Origin: Kluyvera intermedia
GTDB taxonomy: Bacteria; Pseudomonadota; Gammaproteobacteria; Enterobacterales; Enterobacteriaceae
Direction of reading: 5' to 3'
DNA length: 64,000 nucleotides
NCBI RefSeq assembly: GCF_021440345.1
Contig: NZ_JAKCNS010000027.1
Span: forward strand, 1 to 64,000
Both the position numbers and the translations under genes were made by a program. Positions 35,132 through 48,162 of the stretch are shown one piece after another; within the stretch, counting starts at the first letter, position 1; each line of letters opens with the position of its first letter. The notes below the pieces were generated by a model. It had not been told where the DNA came from and ran no database searches. It saw only the letters and a list, made by a program, of their open reading frames with translations.

Positions 35132-35334
35132 ATTCTTATAGTCTCTTTGAGTGCGTGCCGATTTGGGCGACGAGAGTCGATGAAAAAACGCAGTTTGCCA
35201 TAAACTTGAATGACCCCGGTACAGAAAGCTAAGGTTTATTCTCTGATTATTAGAAACATTCGCTCACCAAATGATCATACAAAGCGCTATTCTTAGAAAC
35301 GAAAAAAAATTCGTCCCACCACAAGGAGTGGAGA

Positions 35335-37056
35335 ATGTCTTCTCAAACTACAATCGATAATAACGCGTTGATTAACGAACTCTCCCGCCTGGTTGGTCAC
35401 GCTCACCTGCTGACCGACCCCGCTAAAACCGCCCGCTATCGCAAAGGCTTTCGTTCTGGTCACGGCGATGCCCTCGCCGTGGTCTTCCCCGGCACGCTGC
35501 TGGAACTGTGGCGCGTCCTCAGCGCCTGCGTGGCGGCGGACAAAATTATCCTGATGCAGGCCGCCAATACCGGTCTGACCGAAGGCTCGACGCCAAGCGG
35601 CAACGACTACGACCGCGAAATCGTCATTATCAGCACCCTGCGCCTTGATAAACTGCACCTGCTGGATAAAGGCGAGCAGGTTCTGGCCTGGCCGGGCACC
35701 ACCCTCTATTCGCTGGAGAAAGCGCTGAAACCGTTCGGTCGCGAGCCGCACTCGGTGATTGGTTCTTCCTGCATCGGCGCGTCGGTTATCGGCGGCATCT
35801 GCAACAACTCCGGCGGTTCACTGGTCCAGCGCGGCCCGGCCTACACCGAAATGTCGCTGTTTGCGCGCATTGATGAGCAGGGAAAACTGACGCTGGTTAA
35901 CCATTTGGGGATCGATCTGGGCGAAACGCCGGAGCAAATCTTAAGCAAGCTCGACGATGAGCGCGTGAAGGACAGCGACGTGCAGCACGACGGCCGTCAT
36001 GCACACGACCACGACTACGTGAACCGCGTGCGCGATGTGAACGCCGACACCCCGGCGCGCTACAACGCCGACCCGGACCGTCTGTTCGAGTCCTCCGGCT
36101 GTGCGGGCAAGCTGGCGGTATTTGCCGTGCGTCTTGACACCTTCCCGGCGGAAAAACGCCAGCAGGTGTTCTACATTGGCAGCAACCAGCCTGAGGTGCT
36201 GACCGAAATCCGTCGCCACATTCTGGCTGAGTTTAACAATCTGCCGGTTGCCGGCGAATACATGCATCGCGATATTTACGATATTGCCGAGCAGTACGGT
36301 AAAGATACCTTCCTGATGATCGACAAGCTCGGCACCGATAAAATGCCGTTCTTCTTCACCATGAAAGGGCGTACCGACGCGATGCTGGAAAAAGTGTCGC
36401 TGTTTAAACCGCACTTCACCGACCGCTTCATGCAAAAGCTGGGGCATGTCTTCCCCGCACACCTGCCGGAGCGCATGAAAACCTGGCGCGACAAGTACGA
36501 ACATCACCTGCTGCTGAAAATGTCCGGCGAGGGTATTGAAGAAGCGCAAAGCTGGCTGACCGAGTACTTTAAACAGGCGGAAGGTGATTTCTTCGCCTGT
36601 ACGCCGGAAGAAGGCAGCAAAGCGTTCCTGCACCGTTTCGCGGCTGCCGGTGCGGCAATCCGTTATCAGGCGGTACACGCGGATGAAGTGGAAGATATTC
36701 TGGCGCTGGATATCGCACTGCGCCGGAATGATACCGAGTGGTTTGAACACCTACCGCCGGAAATCGACAGCAAGCTGGTGCATAAGCTCTACTACGGCCA
36801 CTTTATGTGCCACGTTTTCCACCAGGATTACATCGTCAAAAAAGGCGTCGATCCGCACGAACTTAAAGAGCAAATGCTGGAACTGCTGCGCGCGCGCGGC
36901 GCACAGTACCCGGCGGAACATAACGTCGGACATCTGTATGAAGCCGATGAAAACCTCCAGCGCCATTACCACGAAAACGATCCGACCAACAGTATGAATC
37001 CGGGTATCGGTAAAACCAGTAAACTGAAATACTGGGGTGAGAAAACTGACGCATAA
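35335..37056 (+). CDS. dld: Quinone-dependent D-lactate dehydrogenase
   Basis: The 573-residue FAD flavoprotein is similar throughout to E. coli Dld (571). It has an N-terminal FAD_binding_4 domain (VIGSSCIGASVIGGICNNSG) and a C-terminal Lact-deh-memb domain with the basic membrane-association region (HFTDRFMQKLGHVFPAHLPERM). It is a peripheral membrane enzyme oxidising D-lactate to pyruvate and feeding electrons to quinone. AAGGAG 8 bases before the ATG supports the start. Confidence 0.96.
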   Translation: MSSQTTIDNNALINELSRLVGHAHLLTDPAKTARYRKGFRSGHGDALAVVFPGTLLELWRVLSACVAADKIILMQAANTGLTEGSTPSGNDYDREIVIISTLRLDKLHLLDKGEQVLAWPGTTLYSLEKALKPFGREPHSVIGSSCIGASVIGGICNNSGGSLVQRGPAYTEMSLFARIDEQGKLTLVNHLGIDLGETPEQILSKLDDERVKDSDVQHDGRHAHDHDYVNRVRDVNADTPARYNADPDRLFESSGCAGKLAVFAVRLDTFPAEKRQQVFYIGSNQPEVLTEIRRHILAEFNNLPVAGEYMHRDIYDIAEQYGKDTFLMIDKLGTDKMPFFFTMKGRTDAMLEKVSLFKPHFTDRFMQKLGHVFPAHLPERMKTWRDKYEHHLLLKMSGEGIEEAQSWLTEYFKQAEGDFFACTPEEGSKAFLHRFAAAGAAIRYQAVHADEVEDILALDIALRRNDTEWFEHLPPEIDSKLVHKLYYGHFMCHVFHQDYIVKKGVDPHELKEQMLELLRARGAQYPAEHNVGHLYEADENLQRHYHENDPTNSMNPGIGKTSKLKYWGEKTDA

Positions 37057-37075
37057 TGTCGTCATCCGGGCTTTT

Positions 37076-37101
37076 CCGGGGGCGCTTTTGCGGGCCCCCG
37101 G
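37076..37101 (+). terminator. Hairpin after dld
   Basis: CCGGGGGC (37076-37083) pairs with GCCCCCGG (37094-37101) around GCTTTTGCGG. It lacks a following T run. Confidence 0.5.
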
Positions 37102-37137
37102 CGTATCCCAAACGCGTTTGTCACTACAAGGAATTCG

Positions 37138-37695
37138 ATGATGTCCACGCTTGATGTCGCCTGCGATGCCGATATTGAAATCCGCGCCGCCAGAGCCGAC
37201 GATGTTCAGGCCATTGCGGCGCTGTACGCCTGGCATGTCCTCAACGGACGCGCCTCGTTTGAAGAAGTCCCCCCTTCGATTGACGAAATGGGCCAGCGGA
37301 TGAGCAAAATCCAGCAGCAGGGCTTGCCCTGGCTGGTGGCGCTCTATCGCGGCGAGATTGTCGGCTACTGTTATGCCAGCCCCTATAGCCCTCGCCCGGC
37401 CTATCGCTACACGCTTGAAGAGTCTATCTACGTTGACACCAGTATGACGGCGCACGGTATCGGCAGTCGTCTGTTAACGGCGCTGATTGCAATCTGCGAA
37501 CAAGGCCCGTGGCGACAGATGCTGGCGGTGATTGGCGACGGGAATAACAATACCGGCTCGTTACGCCTGCATAAGAAACATGGATTTGAGGTTGTGGGCC
37601 AGCTGCGTAGCGTAGGCTACAAACTGGGAGACTGGCGGGATACGGTGATTATGCAGCGCCCACTCAACGATGGTGACTGGACGCTGCCGGAATAA
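37138..37695 (+). CDS. GNAT N-acetyltransferase, phosphinothricin/methionine-sulfone acetyltransferase-like
   Basis: The 185-residue protein resembles the PAT/MddA group of acetyltransferases. Its pattern includes RAARADDVQAIAALYAWHV, SFEEVPPS, ESIYVDTSMTAHGIGSRLL (acetyl-CoA loop) and LHKKHGFEVVGQLRSVGYKL. Such enzymes acetylate methionine sulfone/sulfoximine or phosphinothricin-like amines. Two ATG codons are adjacent; AAGGA lies 5 and 8 bases away respectively. It sits between dld and pbpG, which are neighbours in E. coli, so it is a lineage-specific insertion. Confidence 0.8.
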   Translation: MMSTLDVACDADIEIRAARADDVQAIAALYAWHVLNGRASFEEVPPSIDEMGQRMSKIQQQGLPWLVALYRGEIVGYCYASPYSPRPAYRYTLEESIYVDTSMTAHGIGSRLLTALIAICEQGPWRQMLAVIGDGNNNTGSLRLHKKHGFEVVGQLRSVGYKLGDWRDTVIMQRPLNDGDWTLPE

Positions 37696-37713
37696 TTTTA
37701 CATCAGCCGAGGG

Positions 37714-38667
37714 CTAATCTTCCTGGGTGGTTTGCCCGCTACGCTGGGCTTTGGCGATATCGCCTTCCACCTGGGCTTCTTTTTGCTTTTTATAGCTCAA
37801 AGCCGCCGCCGGAACCGGCATCACTTTCCCGGTTTCGACCCACGTACGCAGACGGCTGGCGTCGGCAAAGTGGGTATATTTGCCAAACGCATCCATCACC
37901 ACCATCGCCACCGGACGGTTGTTCATCACGGTACGCATCACCAGGCAGTGACCCGCGGCGTTGGTAAAGCCGGTTTTGGTCAGCTGAATGCTCCAGTTAT
38001 CGCGATACACCAGATGGTTGGTATTGCGGAACGGCAGCGTGTAAGCCGGGTGGGCAAAGGTCGCGGTATCTTCTTTGGTGGTACTCAACTGGCCAATCAG
38101 CGGATACTGTTTGGTGGCAATCAGCAGGCGAGTCAGGTCACGCGCGGTCGATACGTTGTGAATCGACAGCCCCGTCGGCTCGACATAGCGAGTGCGGGTC
38201 ATGCCCAGCGCTTTGGCTTTCGCATTCATGGCGCGAACAAACGCGTCATAACCGCCCGGATAATGATGCGCCAGGCTCGCCGCCGCACGGTTTTCGGAAG
38301 ACATCAGCGCCAGCAGCAGCATATTTTTACGGCTGATCTGGCTATTGAGGCGTACGCGAGAGTAAATCCCTTTCATTTCCGGCGTATGGCTGATATCGAC
38401 CGTCAGCATCTCATCCAGCGGTAAATGTGCATCCAGCACCACCATCGCCGTCATCAGCTTGGTTATCGAGGCCATCGGGCGCACGAGATCCGGCTGGTTT
38501 GCATAAATGACTTTATTGGTATTCAGATCAACAATCATTGCGCTACCGGAAGCAATATCCGGCTGCGAGGCCACGGCGGAAACGGCCGTTTTTGCACTCG
38601 CCTGAGGCGCAAAAGGCACAGCCAGCACTAAAGCAAGGCTGAGCAGGGAAACTCGAAATTTCTGCAT
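37714..38667 (-). CDS. pbpG: D-alanyl-D-alanine endopeptidase PBP7/8
   Basis: The 317-residue periplasmic penicillin-binding protein has a signal peptide ending near ASA-KTA (residue 25). The serine-peptidase motifs are SITK (67-70), SEN (124-126) and KTG (231-233). It cleaves DD-cross-links in peptidoglycan. It is slightly longer than the E. coli protein because of a charged, Gln-rich C-terminal tail. It is convergent with the GNAT gene, 18 bp apart. Confidence 0.95.
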   Translation of the reverse strand: MQKFRVSLLSLALVLAVPFAPQASAKTAVSAVASQPDIASGSAMIVDLNTNKVIYANQPDLVRPMASITKLMTAMVVLDAHLPLDEMLTVDISHTPEMKGIYSRVRLNSQISRKNMLLLALMSSENRAAASLAHHYPGGYDAFVRAMNAKAKALGMTRTRYVEPTGLSIHNVSTARDLTRLLIATKQYPLIGQLSTTKEDTATFAHPAYTLPFRNTNHLVYRDNWSIQLTKTGFTNAAGHCLVMRTVMNNRPVAMVVMDAFGKYTHFADASRLRTWVETGKVMPVPAAALSYKKQKEAQVEGDIAKAQRSGQTTQED

Positions 38668-38845
38668 GGTGAGTATTCTGGCGGTTATTTATGCACATTA
38701 TGATAGACAACCGCTTCGCACCAAACGGTGACGAAGCGGAATGGCTCATCATAGCGCGGAGTGCGCGGAATCTACCAGCAAAGAATAGTGAATAAATGCT
38801 GCATTGCTAGCGCGATTAAATTCACGCCAGCAATGCGTTACAACA

Positions 38846-39433
38846 TCAGAACAGACGGTAGCCGTAGCCCCAGAGCACAACGGTCAGCGCCAGCAGCACT
38901 TCCAGCACCAACACGCCAATGGCCAGCGTCGAACTGGCGAAACTCAGCCCTTCTTCCCGGTCGATATTCAGGAAGGTCGGAATGCCGACATACAGCAGAT
39001 AACCGGTGTAAAACAGCGCCACCGTTCCCACCAGCGCGCACAGCCAAACCAGTGGGTACAGCGCGACGATACCGCTCAGGAAGATAGGCGTTGCCACATA
39101 GCCGGCAAACACCATGCAGCGTTTGAGCGACGGTCTGTTTGGATAGTGACGCGCCATCCACCAGATGACCCGCCCCATCACGGCGACACCCGCTAGCATT
39201 AGCGCATAGAACAGCACGGCCATCCCCAACCCCGTCATGACAGATAGCCTGACGATGTTGCCATCGCCAAAGTTCCAGCCAAGCTGGGTGGTGCCAATGA
39301 AAGCACAAATGACCGGAATGGCCGCCATGATTAGTACGTGATGCACAAAGTGGTGAGAAACAGTTTCGTTCTCGCTACGGATAATATGCATTTCTTTGTC
39401 AGGGTGGGAGAAAAGTCCCCATACATGGTTCAT
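38846..39433 (-). CDS. yohC: Yip1-family inner membrane protein YohC
   Basis: The 195-residue protein has about five transmembrane helices and is nearly identical to E. coli YohC (HVWGLFSHPDKEM, GRVIWWMARHYPNRPSL, VLWGYGYRLF). It belongs to the Yip1/DUF1282 family. Function is unknown; it sits in the inner membrane. Confidence 0.93.
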   Translation of the reverse strand: MNHVWGLFSHPDKEMHIIRSENETVSHHFVHHVLIMAAIPVICAFIGTTQLGWNFGDGNIVRLSVMTGLGMAVLFYALMLAGVAVMGRVIWWMARHYPNRPSLKRCMVFAGYVATPIFLSGIVALYPLVWLCALVGTVALFYTGYLLYVGIPTFLNIDREEGLSFASSTLAIGVLVLEVLLALTVVLWGYGYRLF

Positions 39434-39587
39434 AACGCCTCCTCTGCACGGCTTCGTACCACGTTGCTGTAAGTATAATTCACGTCAATGGATTATTTTA
39501 TGTACAACGCGAAAAATAGACGCAGCCGCAGCCTGCGCGTCAGGGTGTATCATTAAGGGAAAGACGTTGTAAGGAGTACGTGTTTGC

Positions 39588-40160
39588 ATGGATATCAATA
39601 ACCTGATTTCCCACTATGGTTACGCCGCGCTGATTATCGGCAGCATGGCAGAAGGTGAAACAATTACGCTGCTCGGCGGCGTGGCGGCACATCAGGGTCT
39701 ATTGAAATTTCCGCTGGTGGTCATTTCGGTGGCGTTAGGCGGCATGATTGGCGATCAGCTGCTTTACCTTCTTGGGCGGCGGTTTGGCGGTCGATTACTT
39801 AAGCGCTTCTCACGCCATCAGGCGCGGATTCGCAAAGCGCAGCGCTTAATTAAGAGTCACCCCTATCTGTTCGTTATCGGTACGCGCTTTATGTACGGTT
39901 TCCGGGTAATAGGCCCGCTGCTGATTGGCGCCAGCGGTCTGCCGCCGAAAATTTTCCTGCCGCTGAATATTGTCGGGGCGATTATCTGGGCGCTGCTGTT
40001 TACCACGCTCGGCTATCTTGGCGGTGAAGCGATCGGTCCATGGCTCCATCATCTGGATAAGCACCTTAAGCATCTGATCTGGCTGGCACTGGCTATCGTT
40101 CTGGTGATAGCGCTGCGCTGGTGGTTGAAACGGCGGGAAGCGAGAAAGCCGCAGGAATAG
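39588..40160 (+). CDS. yohD: DedA-family inner membrane protein YohD
   Basis: The 190-residue protein has about five hydrophobic segments and the DedA (SNARE-associated/VTT) signature: E-GETI at the start, GGMIGDQLLYLLGRRFG and RFMYGFRVIGPLLIGASG. DedA proteins are thought to help lipid flipping and proton-motive-force maintenance. AAGGAG precedes the ATG. E. coli has yohF next; here the following gene is mdtQ. Confidence 0.93.
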   Translation: MDINNLISHYGYAALIIGSMAEGETITLLGGVAAHQGLLKFPLVVISVALGGMIGDQLLYLLGRRFGGRLLKRFSRHQARIRKAQRLIKSHPYLFVIGTRFMYGFRVIGPLLIGASGLPPKIFLPLNIVGAIIWALLFTTLGYLGGEAIGPWLHHLDKHLKHLIWLALAIVLVIALRWWLKRREARKPQE

Positions 40161-40213
40161 CCCATATCGACGGCGGTAGCGGGAAAAGGCGTGTTAACGC
40201 GTGGCTGAGATAA

Positions 40214-40237
40214 CCTCCCGCCGGACAGTACGGGAGG
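40214..40237. terminator. Hairpin between convergent yohD and mdtQ
   Basis: CCTCCCG (40214-40220) pairs with CGGGAGG (40231-40237) between the two converging 3' ends. Confidence 0.5.
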
Positions 40238-40255
40238 ACATCATCCATGGCGTGT

Positions 40256-41695
40256 TTATTTCTCGGTAATGTGGTAGCCGCCGCCCAGCGCAGAGGTCAG
40301 CTGAATGCTGGCGTCAATCCACTGGCCGTGCAGGCGGATAGCACCAATCCGCTCCTGCAGCGCAGGTAGTTTCGCCACGCTGACTTTTGCACCGGAGATA
40401 ATCCCGGCATTCTTGCGCTGTTGCGCCAGATTGACCACCCGCTGCACATCTTTCTCCACCTGCGCCTGCTGCTGGTTTTTCGCCATCAGCGTTTCGACCT
40501 GGCTTGCGGTTTTCGCCACTTGATTGACGGCATCAACCACTGCTTTGTTGTATTTGGCGATGGAAAGGTTGTTCTGCGCGCTGGCAATATCCAGATTGGC
40601 GTTAAGGCGGCCGCTGTCAAAGATAGGCAGCGTTAAGCCGGCGGTCACGCCCATCTGCTGCGCCGAGTGGCGGAACAGATCGCTTAAGTGCAGAGCATCC
40701 TGTTGCAGGAAGGCCATCAGGTTAATATCCGGATAAAACGCCGCTTTCGCGGCATCAATTTCGCTGAGTGATGCCTCGATATACCAGTGTGCTTCCTGCA
40801 AATCCGGACGGCGCGCCAGTAGCTCGTAACCTAAGGTGGTCGGCATTTTGCTGGCGACGGCAGGCAGCGCCGCCTTACGCAAATTCAACGACCGGCTCTG
40901 ACTGTTGGTCAGCGCCATCAGCCGGGCCTCAATCTCTTTCATATTGCCTGCGACGTCCGCCAGCTGTTCATCGGTTTTGCTGACGTTGATATCGTTCTCC
41001 GCCCCTTCCGCCGAGTTGGTAATACCATGCTCGAGCAGCGCGGTATCCACGGTCACGATATTATTCTGTTCGCTTTTGATCTGCTGCAGCACATCCTGGA
41101 TGGCCGCTTCGGTCTGCCACTGCCAGTAAAGGCGCGCCACGCTGCTGGAAAGCAGCTCTCGGGTTTGAGCCCGTTCGGCCATCTGCGCTTTGACTTCACC
41201 AATGCGCGCCTGCACCAGAGCGCGGTTTTTGCCCCACAGGTCGAGATCCCAGCCGGCCGTTAACCCGAACGTCCCGTTGGTATACCACGGGCCGGTGTTA
41301 CCGTCGCTGTCGGTGGCAAAAGGCCCCATCAGGCCCTCTGCGGACATTTTTTGCCGCTCAACGTTGCCGCCAAAATCAACTTCCGGGCCAAGATCCGCCT
41401 GCGACATTCGCGCCTGGGCTTCCGCTAGCTTAATGCGCTGGTCGGCAATTTGCATATCCGGTGAGTTGGCCAACGCGCGGGTGATTAAGCTATTAAGCTG
41501 CGCGTCGTGGTAATCCTGCCACCAGTTGCTCTGCGGCCAGCCATTTTGCACCGCGGCAGGAAGATCTGCCGACACGGTGGAGGCCGGAACCTGCTGTTTT
41601 GCCGGTGCGCCAATATCATGCGATGGCGCACAACCCGCCAGCGCTATGAACAGAGGCAAACCGGACAACACGCTTTTTTTCAGAGTTAGATTCAT
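40256..41695 (-). CDS. mdtQ: NodT-type outer-membrane efflux lipoprotein MdtQ
   Basis: The 479-residue protein has a lipoprotein signal (LAGC, Cys22) and two outer_membrane efflux (OEP) repeats with long coiled-coil segments, as in the OprM/NodT family. It looks like a full-length version of E. coli MdtQ (YohG), which is broken in K-12. It would form the TolC-like exit duct for an RND or other pump, but no pump genes are adjacent. Confidence 0.88.
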   Translation of the reverse strand: MNLTLKKSVLSGLPLFIALAGCAPSHDIGAPAKQQVPASTVSADLPAAVQNGWPQSNWWQDYHDAQLNSLITRALANSPDMQIADQRIKLAEAQARMSQADLGPEVDFGGNVERQKMSAEGLMGPFATDSDGNTGPWYTNGTFGLTAGWDLDLWGKNRALVQARIGEVKAQMAERAQTRELLSSSVARLYWQWQTEAAIQDVLQQIKSEQNNIVTVDTALLEHGITNSAEGAENDINVSKTDEQLADVAGNMKEIEARLMALTNSQSRSLNLRKAALPAVASKMPTTLGYELLARRPDLQEAHWYIEASLSEIDAAKAAFYPDINLMAFLQQDALHLSDLFRHSAQQMGVTAGLTLPIFDSGRLNANLDIASAQNNLSIAKYNKAVVDAVNQVAKTASQVETLMAKNQQQAQVEKDVQRVVNLAQQRKNAGIISGAKVSVAKLPALQERIGAIRLHGQWIDASIQLTSALGGGYHITEK

Positions 41696-41828
41696 TTGGA
41701 AGGTCAGGTTACAGAATAGGGAGGTTGATCATAATTTAAATGATATAAATCTCTTTAGTAAAGCGTGTGGGAACATAAACAGACATACTTAAACACAGCT
41801 AAAAATAGTTAATATTCACGGAGTGAAA

Positions 41829-42563
41829 ATGAGCCAAAACATCTATGACGATGCCAATTTCTTCGCCGGATACGCCACCCTCGACCGCTCGGTCAAAGGG
41901 CTGGACGGCGCGCCGGAATGGCCTGCCATTCAGCAAATACTGCCGACAATGCGCGGTCTGCGCGTGGTCGATTTGGGCTGCGGTTACGGCTGGTTTTGCC
42001 GCTGGGCGCGCGACCAGGGCGCCGCGCAGATAAGCGGGCTTGACCTGTCCCAGCGTATGCTGGAACGCGCGCGTGAGATGACCGACGGCGACGGTATTGA
42101 GTACCGCCGCGAAGATTTACAGGCCCTCAGCCTACCCGCCAATAGCTGCGATCTGGTCTACAGCTCACTGACGCTGCACTATTTACCGGATATTGCCCCG
42201 CTGCTGGCTAACGTCTATCAGGCATTAACGCCGAGCGGGACGTTGGTATTCACCGCCGAACACCCGATCTACACCGCCCCGCTACAGCAGGGCTGGCAGG
42301 TGGATGTACATGGGCAGAAAAGCTGGCCGGTGAGCCATTATCAGCAAGAAGGTGAGCGTATCAGCAACTGGTTTGCCGATGGCGTCAAAAAACAGCACCG
42401 TACGCTGGGCAGCTGGATTAACGCCTTGATTGGCGCCGGATTTGTGATTGAACATCTCAACGAATGGGGCCCCACGGCGGAGCAAATTGCCGCTAACCCT
42501 GCGCTGGACGAAGAGAAAGAGCGGCCGATGATATTTATTCTGCGCGCTCGAAAAGCGGGTTAA
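41829..42563 (+). CDS. Class I SAM-dependent methyltransferase
   Basis: The 244-residue protein has SAM motif I VVDLGCGYGWFCRWA (about 47-61), ISGLDLSQRML and DLVYSSLTLHYLPD, typical of the Methyltransf_11/UbiE-like group. The C-terminal part resembles small-molecule O- or N-methyltransferases. GGAG lies 6 bases before ATG 41829, which is preferred over GTG 41823. It stands alone, divergent from mdtQ. The substrate is unknown. Confidence 0.8.
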   Translation: MSQNIYDDANFFAGYATLDRSVKGLDGAPEWPAIQQILPTMRGLRVVDLGCGYGWFCRWARDQGAAQISGLDLSQRMLERAREMTDGDGIEYRREDLQALSLPANSCDLVYSSLTLHYLPDIAPLLANVYQALTPSGTLVFTAEHPIYTAPLQQGWQVDVHGQKSWPVSHYQQEGERISNWFADGVKKQHRTLGSWINALIGAGFVIEHLNEWGPTAEQIAANPALDEEKERPMIFILRARKAG

Positions 42564-42577
42564 AAACACCGATAAGG

Positions 42578-42738
42578 CCGCGCTTTACCCTAATACCGTT
42601 CACTTAAGCAAAGCGATTAGGGGAAACGTCGGGATTGGGTTCCCGGAGGGACGCCCAACCCGGCGGTCGCCCCGGGTATCTCAATCTTAAACTCACGGTG
42701 TTACGCTTTATCCCGCTCTTAGGCCGGATAAAGCGCGG
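42578..42738. repeat. REP-framed intergenic block
   Basis: CCGCGCTTTACC (42578-42589) and GGATAAAGCGCGG (42726-42738) are inverted copies, each next to REP-like AGGCC. They frame about 135 bases that contain TAATACCGTTCACTTAAG, reminiscent of IS4-family termini. It fills the gap between the methyltransferase and the bgl operon and may act as a terminator for both converging units. Confidence 0.4.
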
Positions 42739-42750
42739 TTCTCTTCAGGT

Positions 42751-46960
<4,210 letters not shown>

Positions 46961-46975
46961 TTATGAACCCCAGAA

Positions 46976-47042
46976 ACAAAAAAACCTGACTCCTGACAAA
47001 CGTCAGATAATCAGGTTTTGCCTGCCGAAGCAGTAACAATCG
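46976..47042 (-). terminator. RAT antiterminator overlapping terminator, upstream of bglG-type gene
   Basis: On the minus strand ATTGTTACTGC-TTCG-GCAGGCAAAACC forms the RAT (47011-47042). Its end overlaps the terminator arm AACCTGA, which pairs with TCAGGTT before a run of seven T residues. It mirrors the first bgl leader terminator of E. coli. Confidence 0.88.
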
Positions 47043-47094
47043 TTATGAGTATTTCATTTCCCCTATCAATAGCTCAATGGCACAAAGGGAAATT

Positions 47095-47110
47095 TGTGAT
47101 GTGGATCGGA
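47095..47110. promoter_or_regulatory. CRP-like half site before bgl operon
   Basis: TGTGA-N6-TCGGA has a perfect left arm and only TC of the right arm. It lies upstream of the first RAT, where the CRP-dependent bgl promoter is expected. It is weak evidence. Confidence 0.3.
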
Positions 47111-47113
47111 ACT

Positions 47114-48052
47114 TTATCCGCGCCAGTCGTTAATCACCTGCGAAATCAGCTTCGATTCCTGCAGCGCGCGAACGGCGGTAAATAGCGTAGTCGCTTCCTC
47201 GTATTCTTTACGCAGGTAGCCCAACCACTGCTTGATGCGCGCCACGTGATACAGCCCGGTATCGCCGTGTTTTTCCAGACGGGTGTACTTTTGCAGCAGT
47301 TCAACCACCTGTGGCCAGGGTAAACGCGGCTCGTTGTATTTGATGACCCGGCTCAGGTTTGGCACGTTGAGCGCCCCGCGGCCAATCATCACCGCATCAC
47401 AGCCGGTGACCGCCATGCATTCCTGCGCGCTTTGGTAGTCCCAGATTTCGCCGTTGGCGATAACCGGAATGGTCAGGCGCTGGCGGATATCGGCAATCGC
47501 CTGCCAGTTAATGCGCTCGGCCTTGTAACCATCTTCTTTGGTACGCCCGTGTACCGCCAGCTCCGTCGCACCGGCCTGCTGCACCGCGTCGGCGATTTCA
47601 AACTGCCGCGCGCCGCTGTCCCAGCCCAGACGCACTTTCACCGTGACCGGCAGATGCGCCGGCACCGCTTCGCGCATGGCTTTCGCACCCTGGTAAATCA
47701 GTTCAGGATCTTTAAGCAGCGTGGCCCCGCCGCCGCTACCGTTCACCGTCTTCGAGGGGCAACCGCAGTTGAGATCAACGCCCCACGAGCCCAGCTCTAC
47801 CGCGCGAGCGGCGTTTTCCGCCAGCCACTGGGGGTACTGCCCTAATAGCTGGATGCGCACGCGGGTGCCGGAAGGGGTACGACTGTGGTTATGTAATTCC
47901 GGGCAAAGCTTCTGGAACGATTTTACCGGCAGCAGTTGATCCACCACGCGCAAAAATTCGGTGATGCACAGATCGTAATCATTCACTTCGGTCAGCAGCT
48001 CACGCACCAGCGAATCGAGCACGCCTTCCATTGGCGCCAGTAAAACACGCAT
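47114..48052 (-). CDS. dusC: tRNA-dihydrouridine(16) synthase DusC
   Basis: The 312-residue FMN enzyme is similar over its full length to E. coli DusC (YohI, 315). It has [13 protein letters not shown] at the start, the catalytic Cys in [17 protein letters not shown] and [13 protein letters not shown] for FMN phosphate. It reduces uridine 16 of tRNAs. It is divergent from the M24-fold gene. Confidence 0.96.
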   Translation of the reverse strand: MRVLLAPMEGVLDSLVRELLTEVNDYDLCITEFLRVVDQLLPVKSFQKLCPELHNHSRTPSGTRVRIQLLGQYPQWLAENAARAVELGSWGVDLNCGCPSKTVNGSGGGATLLKDPELIYQGAKAMREAVPAHLPVTVKVRLGWDSGARQFEIADAVQQAGATELAVHGRTKEDGYKAERINWQAIADIRQRLTIPVIANGEIWDYQSAQECMAVTGCDAVMIGRGALNVPNLSRVIKYNEPRLPWPQVVELLQKYTRLEKHGDTGLYHVARIKQWLGYLRKEYEEATTLFTAVRALQESKLISQVINDWRG

Positions 48053-48162
48053 ATTGTTATCCGGAAAAAAAAGAGGCGCTATGGTAACGTCTTCACATGC
48101 AGCTTTCCACTGCCAGGAGCGCGACGAGCAATCGCGATTATTGACACACCAGGAGGTGAATC

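Noticed and set aside
41823-41828. GTG start for the methyltransferase
   Set aside because: The GGAG at 41819-41822 directly abuts this GTG but lies 6 bases before the ATG at 41829, the normal spacing.
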